Below are positions 39,401 through 50,345 of a DNA stretch of 64,000 nt, one piece after another. The DNA is from Atrina japonica (Eukaryota; Mollusca; Bivalvia; Pterioida; Pinnidae). The stretch is from contig BROG01000246.1 of assembly GCA_030159075.1 (NCBI GenBank), positions 620,001 through 684,000 of the forward strand, in the 5' to 3' direction. The notes under the pieces are model-generated. The model saw nothing but the letters and a program-made list of their open reading frames with translations, did not search any database and had not been told where the DNA came from. The position numbers and the translations under genes were made by a program. Position 1 is the first letter of the stretch. Every line of letters starts with the position of its first letter.

Positions 39401-40209
39401 TTTATAGTAACTTGTAAAACTTCTTGATTTATATACCTATTTACCTACACAAAAGAGAAAAGTGCTATGCAATAGCATTATCGGTTCCTTCAAGCTGGAT
39501 CTATACGTATGTTTGCAACCTACCCTGATGATTTGAAAATTTTAAATCTAATGTGTCAGACTTTAGCCTGAATTTGCATCGATAGTTTATAGATTATGAA
39601 TTTTAAAGTGTCCAGAAGGGACAACACATAGATCGATCATACTGCCATTACGTCTTGTGATCGCGATTCCTTGTCCCATTGCATCCCAATATAAACTGAT
39701 TCTATGAGATTGTCTGTCAGCTAACTTCAGGAAGGGCTTTGTTTGTGTTCCGGGTACTTTGTAATCGGGTTTTCTTTTCCATTAATAAAAACTGTTCAAC
39801 AACCACAAAGAATACAAATACAGAACGAAAGTCTAGAGAGGTGTTTGACATCTTTATTTGCAATGTTCTAACCACTAGGTCAAAGAAAATCCTACATTGT
39901 TACATTTGTTAAAACAGTATTTGGATAAGAGAAGATTTTAGGAATTTTGCGGAAAACAATATATGTAAATCCCAAATAAATCAAGTATTATATCACTAGT
40001 AATTGTTTTTATTATTCCTTTATTAAGTGTGGGTTGTATGATCATTTTAACAGTATAATGTAAAAATAATGATGCAAGAAACTAAGTTTAATAAAAATCA
40101 ATATTGTAGTTTGAAAACCCTCTGCTATTGTAAAATAATACTCGCAATTTATAAATCCCTCGGAATTAGAAGACGAAGGAACATTGAACCACAAATACCT
40201 AGTGATTTT
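39401..40209. other. AT-rich DNA, nothing recognised
   Basis: No gene or repeat copy identified. Confidence 0.45.
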
Positions 40210-40380
40210 AAAAGGCAAATGATTAAATATTATCAATGTAATACCAAAGTTATAATGCTCAGGACGATCGTTTCTGTCAATTAGACTTAATCAGTCGAGC
40301 TCCAATTTTAAAAAGATTTTCTAAAGGGAAAGTCGTATAATACAAAGCCATCTGTTAAATGATTTAACTTAGTTTAGATA
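40210..40380 (-). mobile_element. Hammerhead-bearing repeat R2, copy at 40.3 kb
   Basis: Read on the minus strand: GGCTTTGTATTATACGAC, TTGGAGCTCGACTGATTAAG, the ribozyme-like core, then GAGCATTATAACTTTGGTAT. It corresponds to GGCCTTGTATGATATC through TAACTTTGGTATTG in the 43.5-kb copy, but in reverse orientation. Confidence 0.75.
40256..40306 (-). ncRNA. Hammerhead-like ribozyme, one core base changed
   Basis: On the minus strand stem I is GAGCTCGA / CTGAGC (five pairs with one wobble). The core then reads CTGATTA, GTC-TAATT-GAC (stem II), GAAAC, GATC, GTC. The invariant G8 is T, so it should be inactive. The GAAAC side, A15.1-U16.1 pair and cleavage-site C17 are intact. Confidence 0.55.
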
Positions 40381-40569
40381 TTTTCAAGAATTCAGACCTT
40401 TTGTTGTAAATACGTAACCTATATTTTCCTGACATGAACTTAGGATTTAATAAGACATACCAATTTTTAAAAAGCATATCAGATATATAATTTAATTATC
40501 AAAGATAATATCAACATTTCGCAATATTTTCGGTCGTTATAATGAGCTTGTTTGCAGATACAATGTTTC

Positions 40570-40800
40570 AACAACTGAATGTTGAGTAACCTGTTCGATA
40601 GTGGAGTTGTCTATTCAATTCTGAGTAGGATTTATTCCTCACTTAGTACATTTGAATTAAACTATGTGACTCATGACAAGTATTACCGAGTAACAAGGGA
40701 TAGTTACTCATCCATGACGCCTGATCCCATATCTGGGTTTCCATAGGACTGTGTTTGCCTAGTGTTCAACTGATTTGCCTCCTGATTCTTTTGAAAATTA
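40570..40800 (+). mobile_element. Penelope-like element 3' fragment, copy I (plus sense, old)
   Basis: AATGTTGAGTAACCTGTTCG, GATTTATTCCTCAC, ACTATGTGACTCATGACAAG, GTTACTCATCCATGACGCCT, GATCCCATATCTGGGTTTCC and GGACTGTGTTTGCC follow the order of the element's sense strand. Orientation is opposite to copies A-H. Confidence 0.7.
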
Positions 40801-41199
40801 ATACATGTACTTTGGTTTCTGTGATTGAAAGATTCCTGCAATACGTATAAAACAACCCATGAAATGTATAAAATTCCTTCAAATCAACTATTTGCCACCA
40901 AATATAAAAGATTCGTTCAAATCTATTTACCTACTTACTTCACACGTAAAATTATACTTTTTCACTGTACTCTAGGTGCCTGTCTCAATTCATCATCGAA
41001 ATCTAACCTCTTTTGACCTTTTCCTTAATCATAATCTGACAAATGATTTCCCAGTTTTTTCTAACCAAAGAATTGGTAATATGTAAACAAATCGTAGTCT
41101 GACCCGTATAGTAAAATATTGAATGTAAAAACATACAATCAATTTTATCACGCAAAATACCGTGCAATTTTATTGTTTTTTTTTTTCATCATGAGTAAT

Positions 41200-41450
41200 T
41201 TCTGTTAACATCATGACCGAGCGCTGAGAGCATAGTACTATAAACTATAAAGTATCAAACATTTAGTCACTGCGGGTTCGAGACCCGCTGTAATGTAATT
41301 AATTTTGTACGAAACTTTCTAAAGAAGGTCGGCGGTGGTTTCTCGGGTGCGTTGTAACTTCTAGGTTCTATTTTCCACCATTTCAAACTGACCGCCACCG
41401 TATGAATTGGTGAAAAATAATATCAAAACTAAACAAATTAAGCAAACAAA
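41200..41450 (+). mobile_element. tRNA-derived SINE, family S1
   Basis: The head GACCGAGCGCTGAGAGCAT (box A-like) is followed about 50 bp later by GCGGGTTCGAGACCCGC, a good box B. The body has TTTCTCGGGTGCGTTGTAAC and CACCATTTCAAACTGACCGC. The tail is ACTAAACAAATTAAGCAAAC. It is the copy with the best box B. A functional tRNA gene is not present because the fold outside the boxes is lost. Confidence 0.75.
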
Positions 41451-42094
41451 GTATCATTTTTTTCATTCTTTAAAAAGTAATGTACAAGTAAAGGATGATC
41501 TATTGTTGGATTACGTCATAGATACATTATGGGAGATAACTCTTGAAGTACAACAATTTTGGTATTGTCAGATTTTGCTGAAAAAAAGTATGAAGATGTA
41601 TTTCGATGATAATTTTACATCAACGTCACATCAGTTCAAAACAAAATTAAACAAATATGGATAGCCACTGCTTTTTTGCTTTAAATCAGTACGTTTTGGG
41701 TATATTCAGTGAAAAAAAGAAAAACAATATGAGATTTGCACACATACATTCATGATCATTCCTTAATAGGGGAACCATCCTTAAATGCATGGTCGTTGTG
41801 GTGAAAAAGCTACAACGTTTAAAAGGAGTTTGCACTTTTGTCACAAGTATAATGATGGCGTATAAAAACTCCAAATCCTTTAGAATACGACAAGTTAGAT
41901 ATAAAAACGGTCTCAGTAGGAAACATAACTGCGAATCATGAACGAGATGGGACCAGGTGTCCAGAAGATGCAATATAAAATGCCGAACCATGGGTTATTT
42001 TGATACGTAAGCTTTATTGTTTTAAGTAGGTCATCAAGTGATTAACAAACATCTGTGAAAAAAAGTTTAAAAAGCATCAATTTACGTACAAATA
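41451..42094. other. AT-rich DNA, nothing recognised
   Basis: Short frames on both strands have no recognisable domain. Confidence 0.5.
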
Positions 42095-42236
42095 TAAAAA
42101 ATTCAGATACCAAAGTATAAATCAATAGAATGTCCAGGACATAGATACAAATCCGGTAAAAATGGACAAACACGGACCTCTGGAAACCAAGAGGTGGGAT
42201 CAGGTGCCATGGAGGAGTAAGCATCCCCTGTCGACT
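42095..42236 (-). mobile_element. Penelope-like element 3' fragment, copy D
   Basis: Nearly base-for-base identical to 24,036-24,168 over about 130 bp (GATACCAAAGTATAAATCAA through AGCATCCCCTGTC), then cut off at CTGTCGAC. This points to recent mobility or duplication from the same source as copy B. Confidence 0.9.
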
Positions 42237-43159
42237 TAATTTAGTACCTATAATATGTAAAAAAAAATTAATTATTTAACAAAAACAATTTTTGGTGAAG
42301 ATTATGTTTTATCCAGGTCTCACAATCTGTGAAAAATTAATAAACATTGAAGAAATTGCCAGAAACAAAATCTACGTGTTAATAATGTTTGAAGCAATTT
42401 TTGTGAAAATATTGTTTTGTCTGGTTGTCTACAATCTGTGAGTAATAAAATGTTTTAAATTGCAACTTAGTACATTATTGTATCGTACTTATGTTTGTTC
42501 ACTCATGCAGATGCCGAAATGCATTTCTGTCATGGCACTATATCATTGGATGTACTGAGTGCAGAATTACTCATTCAAGAGAAGGAGTTTCTCATTTTGT
42601 GGCGAAAATAGCGTTTTGTTAATGGAATGAATTGGAAATTTCCACAGAAATAAAATGTCATAGATTCCAATGACTCTCTTAGTTTAGTTTTTGTATTACA
42701 ATACACCAACTTAGAGTCGTAACAATTCCCATTTTTGATAATCAAGTGACAGGCAAATGTATCGACAATGAGTGTGACATTCATATAAGATTAATTTACA
42801 CTTTTTGAGACAAAGTAGACGCTTGCACTTGTAAATCACAGGCTTTTTTGCTAGGTCAGTATCCACGTCTGTGGCTACAAAAACAGGAAGAACTACGTTT
42901 ATCGATGTTTTCAAAGGAAGTGCAGTCAATATATTTAAGTGTTTCACTCTGAGTTTTTCTTAAAGGTAAGATTGATGACATATGGACGAGAGCATGAGTC
43001 AGCAGAAACGAAACTATCGATTCACCAGACTTTATCGACAAAATGACTTATTTCGATACCAGCTAATTATTTTATACTGAAGTCATATTTCGAATGGATG
43101 GCGCCGTTAAAATGATAAATTCCTCAAAGGCAAAGATAGTTATATCATATATAAAAAGT
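42237..43159. other. AT-rich DNA, nothing recognised
   Basis: 42,290-42,450 holds two similar segments around GGTGAAGATTATGTTTTATC / GTGAAAATATTGTTTTGTC. Short minus-strand frames at 42,575-43,041 have no recognisable domain. Confidence 0.45.
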
Positions 43160-43432
43160 CTAAGATTCCAAGTATAAATCATTAGGATGTCCAGGATATA
43201 GGTACAAATCTGGTAAAAAAGGACAAACACGGACCTCTTGAAATCAAGAGGTGGGATCGGGTGTCATGGAGGAGTAAGCATCCCCTGTCGACCGGTCACA
43301 CCCGCCGTGAGTCCACAGTCAAATCAAAATGAAATACGCGAGGAACGAATCCTCGTCATAATTGGTACAGACGTCTCAACAACCGCCATCGAACAGGTAA
43401 TTCAACATTTCACTTGGTGAAACAGAGTAGAC
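43160..43432 (-). mobile_element. Penelope-like element 3' fragment, copy E
   Basis: A complete 3' UTR with the perfect hairpin ACCTCTTGAAATCAAGAGGT, then CACACCCGCCGTGAGTCCAC, GGTACAGACGTCTCAACAAC and TTCACTTGGTGAAACAGAGT. It ends where R2 begins (AGACGGATT). Confidence 0.9.
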
Positions 43433-43645
43433 GGATTAAGTAATACATTTAGGTTATTTCTTGGCCTTGTATGATATCCCTTTTTGTTTCGGAACTTTAC
43501 ATCTATATAATTATAAGTTCGAGCTCAACTGATGAAGTCTTATTGACAGAAAAGATCGTCTTGAACATTTGTTTTGGCCCCTTTGTTTATGTTTGTTACA
43601 AAACAATAACTTTGGTATAACGTTCATAATATTTATCTATTATTG
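43433..43645 (+). mobile_element. Hammerhead-bearing repeat R2, best copy
   Basis: Begins AGACGGATTAAGTAATACAT, then TTGGCCTTGTATGATATCCC, TTTCGGAACTTTACATCTAT, the ribozyme core, TTTGTTTTGGCCCCTTTGTT and AATAACTTTGGTATAACG. Length is about 210 bp, in the range of small non-autonomous hammerhead elements. It directly abuts copy E of the Penelope-like family, in opposite sense. Confidence 0.8.
43519..43566 (+). ncRNA. Hammerhead ribozyme candidate with intact core
   Basis: Stem I is CTCAA before the core and TTGAA after it (four pairs, a mismatch, one more pair). CTGATGA lies at 43,529-43,535. Stem II is GTC-TTATT-GAC with an A-A apposition at its base. G12-A13-A14 are at 43,549-43,551, A15.1 at 43,552 can pair with U16.1 at 43,559, and the cleavage-site C17 is at 43,560. 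All invariant residues of the type I hammerhead are present. Stem III is only a few pairs, as in hammerheads of Penelope-like elements and retrozymes, which can act as dimers. Stem II is weak, so activity is uncertain. Confidence 0.6.
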
Positions 43646-43944
43646 CTCATAGACTTCTAGTACAAACAAAATGATAATTGAAGGTACCTTTTATTTTTGA
43701 AATAGACACTTTATCTATATGGAGAGTGTTTCAGATGTTTGTTTGTTTTATTAAGCAGTGTGTTGTAATGAATATAAATAGGAATACAAATGAACTATTG
43801 TTTAACTGTAAAGAGATTTAAAAAAGAAACAAACATAGGGTATACATGAAAGCAATCCACTATGCACAATCTATTACTTAATATGAAGTCCAAATTCTTT
43901 TGCTGAAATACAATAGAACAAAATGATTACATGGTATATTCGTT

Positions 43945-44220
43945 TTATTGTTGTTTATATACCGACAAGATTGTTTCACTTACATGGATTTGACACTGGC
44001 TGTAGGTGAAATGCCAAAAATTTTGACATGTGCTATGGACTGACGCCAATACATTGAGGTTTCTTATACGTGTGACTACTGCTACTGCGACCTCGGGTTT
44101 AATTAACATTCGGAAGACCCTCGTCTTTCACCACTCTTCGTATGCAGAGCGCATATGATCTAATCCCCGGACCATCCGCTTGCGAGTTGAACGCTCTACC
44201 TTTAGATCATCACAAACGGT
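43945..44220 (-). mobile_element. tRNA-derived SINE, family S2
   Basis: The minus strand reads GATCTAAAGGTAGAGCGTTC and GGTCCGGGGATTAGATC (tRNA-like head, diverged), then GGGTCTTCCGAATG, AACCCGAGGTCGC and GTCAAAATTTTTGGCATTTC. It ends in TATATAAACAACAATAAAAC. The order matches the copy at 49.9 kb. Confidence 0.7.
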
Positions 44221-45942
44221 TTATAGATATACAGATTATCAAATGAATCATTTTCTTTAACAATATATGTTGAAACATATTAGTATTGGATAATCAGGGC
44301 ATCCAAATGATGGACTTTTAAATGTTGGTTATTTTTTCTTTTCGTCGCAATAACCTATAATGACTGTAATCAAACATGCAGAATCTAAATCTATTGTCAA
44401 AGTCTTAACGCTTCATATCAAACGATTGAAAGTTTTGACATTTAACATCGCCACTGTAACCGAATGAATATCGTGAATATGTCAGAAATGAATAATTCAC
44501 AATTGCATCGGTTCGACTAATTAAAGGAAACGTGACTGACAAACATTCATTGACAACACACATCAAAGTTGATTATGAATCTGTCACGATAGAACAATAC
44601 CTATTGCCTATTTTATTACGCATTACAGCGCTTCCGCTTTAACGGGCTTTCTATTGACAACTTGTAGTTATAATTTGTAAAGAATGATTGTTTGTACAAA
44701 CATTGCTCTGTCTAGGACTGCAATGCTATCCATAGAATTGTATTTGAATTTTATACAATTACAGTCTGGTTTATGTAATAGATACAGTCATGGTCATATG
44801 TATATTTCCAAGCCAATATTGACTTATCAAACAATTATTTGGCATTTAATGTTTCATTATTAATCCATTTAAACTTTTATAGAATGCCATGGAATGAGAT
44901 AAAAATATATTTTATCGTTGTATTGGAAATAACTTGATGATTTGAAGTCTACTGCATCGTCTGCAACCTAAAGTAAAAAACGCCGAAATTTCGACAATTT
45001 CTTCATTGCTTGATATAGTTTATATTCTGATCAGAACTCACAAAGCGCCAAAGACGCCATTTTTCAACTCCTTCTCGGTGAAGCCCAATGAATTATATAT
45101 CATAAAGGTAATCTAGTGAAAAACAAATAATTATACCTGCCTCATGCATATGCACGATCAGGTATACTGAACTCACTTCGGTTTTTTTTGGGGGTGGGGA
45201 TGAAGCTTTGTAACAGATTCTTTGACTTAACCTGATAGACAACAATTATTTCCTACATCAAATTAAGTTTACTTTGTGTTGCAGATATGCAGGTTGAACT
45301 CAAAATTTTAAAAAAAATTATCAGAATAAATGCTTTTGAAAACCTTATTACGTACTGTCAAAAAAAATTACATTTGGAACCCTGGGAAATCTACATACAA
45401 CAATATATCAGTGTTCCAAGTGCCCAGTTTAAAGATTTAAACAAAAGTCCAGGTCAGTTATATACGCCTGGTGTTTTTCAACAGTCAACTTGCTTAATCT
45501 TTAACATTAGGTACATAAATATAAAATTATGTTGAGGCAGGCATATAAGTGTTCAGTATTAACATGGGTTTAGCTTGAATCGGTTATAAGGGCAATTTTT
45601 ATTGTAAAGATGTTTAAATGGGCTCTTTAATAAATTGTTGGTTGTAAAAAAAAGTTTTATATTCACTAAAAAAAATTCTATCATTATTTGGTGAGTTGAA
45701 CAATATTACATCGACTAAAACAATATGACTTCTATAGAAAAATAATGCATTTGGATATTTTACTAGAATGACGTATCACAGAGCGACATACACACGGTAA
45801 TTTTTTTTTCATCCTGAGCCACTGAACTGGGGATACCATTTTATAACAATGAAACGAATGATATATTTCATCTAAATAAAACTATTTGTGGTGAACATAG
45901 AACGAATAGAACTTTTTCACATTTTTAAAAGAGGTTTAGCAA
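44221..45942. other. AT-rich DNA, nothing firm
   Basis: A loose inverted pair ACCTGCCTCA (45,136) and TGAGGCAGGC (45,532) could bound a decayed element of about 410 bp. No gene domain seen. The frame at 45,287-45,535 has no recognisable similarity. Confidence 0.4.

Positions 45943-46027
<85 letters not shown>
45943..46027. repeat. (AT)n microsatellite
   Basis: About 42 AT units with one slip. Confidence 0.97.
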
Positions 46028-46031
<4 letters not shown>

Positions 46032-46059
46032 GAATATCAATGAATTTAAAACACAAAAC

Positions 46060-46380
46060 ACATACACACACAGGACTTGTGTGACACTACTTTTTCTTTC
46101 GGAACTTTACATCTATTTTAAATTTGAACTCAGCTGAAGAAGTCTGGGCCTGGCACCATAAAACTTAAGAATTACTTAAGTCTAAAAATTTTACCCAATT
46201 TTGAGTAATCCTGAAATCTGATTGGCTGAGTAGGCCAAATTGAGAATATTCTCCAACTTGAGTAAATTCATAAGTTTTATGTTGCCAGGCCCTGATTGAC
46301 AGAAACGATCTTTTTGAGCGTTTGTTTTTATCCTTTTTGTCTTGAAAAAAAATTATTTTGGTATCATATTTATAATAGTT
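46060..46380 (+). mobile_element. Hammerhead-bearing repeat R2, split by a MITE
   Basis: TTTCGGAACTTTACATCTAT, GAACTCAGCTGAAGA and AGTCT form the left part. After a 147-bp MITE, GATTGACAGAAACGATC, TTTTTGAGCGTTTGTTTTTA and TTATTTTGGTATCATATTTA complete the repeat. The left core is CTGAAGA (position 7 is free in hammerheads). The cleavage triplet reads TTT instead of GTC. Confidence 0.75.
46146..46292. mobile_element. 147-bp MITE (M3) inside the ribozyme repeat
   Basis: Its 22-bp ends, GGGCCTGGCACCATAAAACT-TA and the inverted TAAGTTTTATGTTGCCAGGC-CC, match at 21 of 22 positions. It sits between AGTCT and ATTGACAG of R2, which are joined in the uninterrupted copies at 33.1 and 43.5 kb, so the insertion is proven by comparison with empty sites. 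The target duplication cannot be resolved. Confidence 0.9.
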
Positions 46381-46665
46381 ACATGTGGGATTAAGTAATA
46401 GTCAGTCATTCAGGTTTCATGATTATCCCATTAAATCAGCTAAAATAGTCATGCTAAATTTAACTTCCGTTATCTTGATTAACACTCAACACAACACGCC
46501 AGTACTCTTTTATCAAGAGCAAATCGATAACAAATAATTGGTGAAAAGGCTAACGACCAAGCTTTAAAGTAGAAAAAAAAAATCATTCTTCAAAACAGCT
46601 AAATATATGTACACAGAGAGTGATCGATTTCTCCTTCTACGTGAAATACAAAAACGCTAAATCAC

Positions 46666-46669
<4 letters not shown>

Positions 46670-46704
<35 letters not shown>
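46670..46704. repeat. (CA)n microsatellite
   Basis: About 17 CA units. Confidence 0.97.
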
Positions 46705-46705
<1 letters not shown>

Positions 46706-47002
46706 CCAAGCGCATGTGCTACAAATGCACAAACGAGCGCGCATATACATTGGCTTGAAATCAATCGGCAAAATGTCCTCTGAGATGTAAGAAGTTTTAA
46801 AAGTACTTTATATTCTAAGAAATAGAAAGTCTTAGAAAGTGATGAGAAAAATGGTTTAGGTGAAGTCTTAAACTAGTCGGCCGTCGTAGCCTTCAGGTCT
46901 GCTGTATTGTAGAACATCGCCATTTGAAGAATATACATAATATTAAATCATTACTTATTTATCATCAGTCTATTCAGTTCTTGTTATGTCGTCAAACCAT
47001 GA

Positions 47003-48165
47003 CTGGTAGAAAATGTGTCGCGACGTTCACGTTGTACTAGGTCTGGATGACAATGTGTCACGACTTTTACGCTGTACTAGATCTGGTAGACAATGTGTCA
47101 CGACATTCACCTTGTATTGGGTCTGGTAGACAATGTGTCATGACGTTCACTTTGTACTAGGTCTAGTAGACAATGCGTCACGACTTTCACGTTGTACTAA
47201 GTCTGATAGAAAATGTGACATGACGTTCAAGTTGTACTAGGTCTGGTAGACAATGTGTTACGACGTTCACATTGTACTAGGTCTGGTAGACAATGTGTCA
47301 GGACGTTCACTGTGAACATGGTCTGGTAGACAATGTGTCACGACGTTCAAGTTGTACTAGGTCTGGTAGACAATGTGTCACGACGTTCACGTTGTACTAG
47401 TTCTGGTAGACAATGTGTCAGGACTTTTACGCTGCACTAGATCTGGTAGACAATGTGTCAGGAGCTTCACTGTGAACAAGGTCTGGTAGACTATGTGTCA
47501 CGACGTTCACGTTGTACTAGGTCTGATAGACAATGCTTACGACGTTCACGTTGTACAAGGTCTGGTAGACAATGTGTCACGACGTTCACGTTGTACTAGG
47601 TCTGGTAGACAATGTGTCACGACGTTCACGTTGTACTAGTTCTGTTAGACAATGTGTCACGACGTTCACTTTGTACTAGGTCTGGTAGAAAATGTGTCAC
47701 GACGTTCACCTTATACTAGGTCAGGAAGAAAATGTGTCACGACGTTCACGTTGTACTAGTTCTGGTAGACAATGTGTCACGACGTTCACGTTGTACTAGG
47801 TCTGGTAGACAATGTGTCACGACGTTCACGTTGTACTAGGTCTGCTAGACAATGTGTCACGACTTTTACGCTGCACTAGTTCTGGTAAACAATGTGTACG
47901 ACGTTCACGTTGTACTAGTTCTGCTAGACAATGTGTCACGACTTTTACGCTGCACTAGATCTGGTAGACAATGTGTCACGACATTCACTTTTTACTACGT
48001 CTGGTAGAAAATGTGTCACGACGTTCACCTTATACTAGGTCAGGAAGAAAATGTGTCACGACGTTCACGTTGTACTAGGTCTGGTAGACAATGTGTCACG
48101 GCGTTCACGTTGTACTAGGTCTGGTAGATAATGTGCCACGACTTTCACGTTGTAGTAGGTCTGTT
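47003..48165. repeat. 40-bp minisatellite, about 29 units
   Basis: The unit is GTCTGGTAGACAATGTGTCA followed by CGACGTTCACGTTGTACTAG. Units differ by point changes (for example GACTTTTACGCTGCACTAG variants that recur as a subtype). A few are 39 bp through loss of one base, as in AATGTGTACGACG. No spacers, so not a CRISPR array. The reading frame is not kept. Confidence 0.97.
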
Positions 48166-48221
48166 TACGTATGAATAATTACCGGAACAACTCGTTTTGT
48201 GTGCGATTGTAATACGGTTAT

Positions 48222-48668
48222 GATATAAAAATCACGGCTACCAAAGTATTAGTAAAAAAAATGTTATATGACCGAAACGATCGTCTTGAGCATTTTAACT
48301 TTGGTATTATGTTTAAAATATCCATGGGACAAAGTACAAATCAGGTGAAAATTGGATACACACAGACCTCCGAAAATCCATAGGTGGAATTAGGTTCCAT
48401 AGAGGATTAAGAATCGTCTGGTGACCGACCACACCCGCAGCGACTCCAAAATGAAACTAAAATGAAATATCTGAGGAATGAATAGTCGTCACAATCGGTA
48501 AAGACGATTCAACAAGAACTATATAATGCAACATATCACTCAGTGCAACACTGTAATTCCAGACAAAGTCATTATACCGACCGTAAAATTTACGAAATGT
48601 AGACACGCAATTCCTGATATCCTAGTGACAGCAAGTTTGTCTCTGTATATGAAATGTCCATATGTCGG
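48222..48668 (-). mobile_element. Penelope-like element 3' fragment, copy F, containing half an R2
   Basis: The plus strand starts GATATAAAAATCACGGCTAC (element 3' end). Then comes GAAACGATCGTCTTGAGC with TAACTTTGGTATTATG, the right half of the hammerhead repeat. It continues as the element with CATGGGACAAAGTACAAATC, GACCTCCGAAAATCCATAGG and CACACCCGCAGCGACTCC. This copy reaches further into the RT than others (residues equivalent to TYEDIIYRGKL) before ending at an (AAT)n tract. It is strongly diverged. Confidence 0.7.
48262..48296 (+). ncRNA. Right half of a hammerhead motif
   Basis: GAAAC, GATC, GTC and TTGAGC are intact, but the CTGATGA strand and stem II 5' half are missing, so it cannot self-cleave alone. 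Confidence 0.5.
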
Positions 48669-48742
<74 letters not shown>

Positions 48743-48757
48743 TATAATAATAATAAA
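48669..48757. repeat. (AAT)n microsatellite
   Basis: About 29 AAT units, lying between the 5' truncation point of copy F and MITE M4. Confidence 0.97.
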
Positions 48758-48758
48758 T

Positions 48759-48931
48759 TTAATTAATTCACAAGAGGGTAGCGTGACATTCGTCGGATAT
48801 CAAAATGAATAAGAATCTTGTGCGGTCTGGAAACATTTTATTCTTGTTATTATAATAAGAAGATTCTTGAGCGGCCTGAAAACATTTTGATATCCGACGA
48901 ATGTCACGATACCCTCTTGTGAATTAATTAA
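48759..48931. mobile_element. 173-bp foldback MITE (M4) with 49-bp inverted ends
   Basis: The left arm begins TTAATTAATTCACAAGAGGG and ends CGTCGGATATCAAAATG. The right arm is its reverse complement with one clear mismatch. The inner parts (AAGAATCTTGTGCGGTCTGG / GAAGATTCTTGAGCGGCCTG) are similar too, in direct order. No protein coding. Confidence 0.9.
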
Positions 48932-49252
48932 AGTAGTGAATGTAATATTACTAGGAAACTAATAGTTTACAAAACATCCCCATGTGTCCCTAAAATGCAT
49001 TAGAGATACAATGGGGCGGCACGACTGTTCAACAGTATATCAGAATCGATATAATTAATTGTTATCACGATATTTTGCAATTTAGCTCTAACTTGACAGC
49101 TTCATAAAAATATCGACCGATGATTTATCAATTTTAGACAAAACACTCAATAATGTTTTACACTGGCTAGCGTCTCAAATTTAATCAATCTACGATCTGG
49201 GTCAGACTCCTAAAATTCGTGTAATATTAGAATATCTACAGTAATATATAGG

Positions 49253-49313
49253 TGTGCGTGCGTGCGTGTGTGTGCGCGCGTGTGTGTGAGTGTGTGTGTA
49301 TGAGTGTGCGTGA
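49253..49313. repeat. Impure (GT)n microsatellite
   Basis: GTGTGCGTGCGTGCGTGTGT-type run, about 60 bp. Confidence 0.9.
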
Positions 49314-49937
49314 ATAGATGAAAATATGAATATTCTATTTGAATAACAGCATAAGAAAACTGGCTGTTTTCCTCTGAAATGATCGTGTGCAATGCAGACA
49401 CTCGGATATCAAATTAATCGGGAGCCAAAGGAAATGCCATGGAACATCTTATTTCCAAATCAGTTTGGCTTTCTTTCCTGGGTTGTTTTGTAATTCTATA
49501 TTTATTTTTTTTAACCGATATTTAAAACTGACAAACACATTACTTTATATGAAATAATTACCTCACATACTTTCAACTGTGTCTCTTTCAGATGACAGCA
49601 CATTTCCGAATAGAATAATTGGAATAATTAATAAAAACCATTTCCTTTGAAAATGTATTGCGCATTATTCATATGGCACAATAATATAGAACAGAATTTG
49701 CCACAATGAAAGCAGTAGAAAAATTTGAAAATAAATCTTTCTAACATTTTCCACCGTATTTCCACCGTCATATGTAATAATGGGATTACAATATAGGGGA
49801 CATGACACGCTGAAATATACATTGTCTTGTCAGTATTGATATGTATGTGAGTGCAATTTGTAGATGTTGCAATTTAGATATATGGAATATTACATACTGG
49901 AAATTGACCATACAAAACATACACAACTAAACCTCTT
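49314..49937. other. AT-rich DNA, nothing recognised
   Basis: No gene or repeat copy identified. Confidence 0.5.
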
Positions 49938-50150
49938 ATTTATTGTTTGTTTGTTATTTTACATTCTGCCACGAATTTCCACTGTTGTGAGGAGGTCACC
50001 AGATTTAGATGAAGTACCACAAATTTTGACCCGTGTTATGGACTTATGTCAATGCTGTGAGGCCTCTTTTACGTAGCACGGGACCTAGGTTTTAAATCTC
50101 ATCCAAAAGACCTGTGACTTTCACTTCGTACGCCGAGCAGGTTTTTAGAA
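49938..50150 (-). mobile_element. tRNA-derived SINE, family S2, lacking the head
   Basis: The minus strand has GCTCGGCGTACGAAGTGAAA, GTCTTTTGGATGAGATTT, CTAGGTCCCGTGCTACG, GTCAAAATTTGTGGTACTTC and the tail AAATAACAAACAAACAA. Confidence 0.75.
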
Positions 50151-50154
50151 CTCA

Positions 50155-50345
50155 GAAATGCCAAAAATTTAAAAATGCAAAATTTGAAAAACTTAAAACG
50201 ATTTTGCATATTTGATATTTTAGGGTTTTGGTCAAAAGTCTACAAATCTAAAATTCCAAAATGGTTTTAGATATTTGATATCTTAGGTTTCTAGTCAAAA
50301 CTCTAAAATTCCAGAAGTCCAAAACGTTTTGGATTTTAGAATTGA
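50155..50345. repeat. Short tandem repeat, unit about 60 bp, about 2.5 copies
   Basis: Segments containing TTTTAGATATTTGATATCTT / TTTTGCATATTTGATATTTT and CAAAACTCTAAAATTCCAG-like sequence follow each other. Confidence 0.65.

Noticed and set aside
41200..41330. tRNA gene from good box A and box B
   Set aside because: The sequence does not form a full cloverleaf and continues into a SINE body and tail shared with other copies.
45287..45535. Possible exon after TGTGTTGCAG at 45,284
   Set aside because: Acceptor-like sequence, but the frame has no recognisable domain and no donor partner was found.
47003..48165. CRISPR array
   Set aside because: Units are contiguous 40-bp repeats without spacers, in a eukaryotic context.
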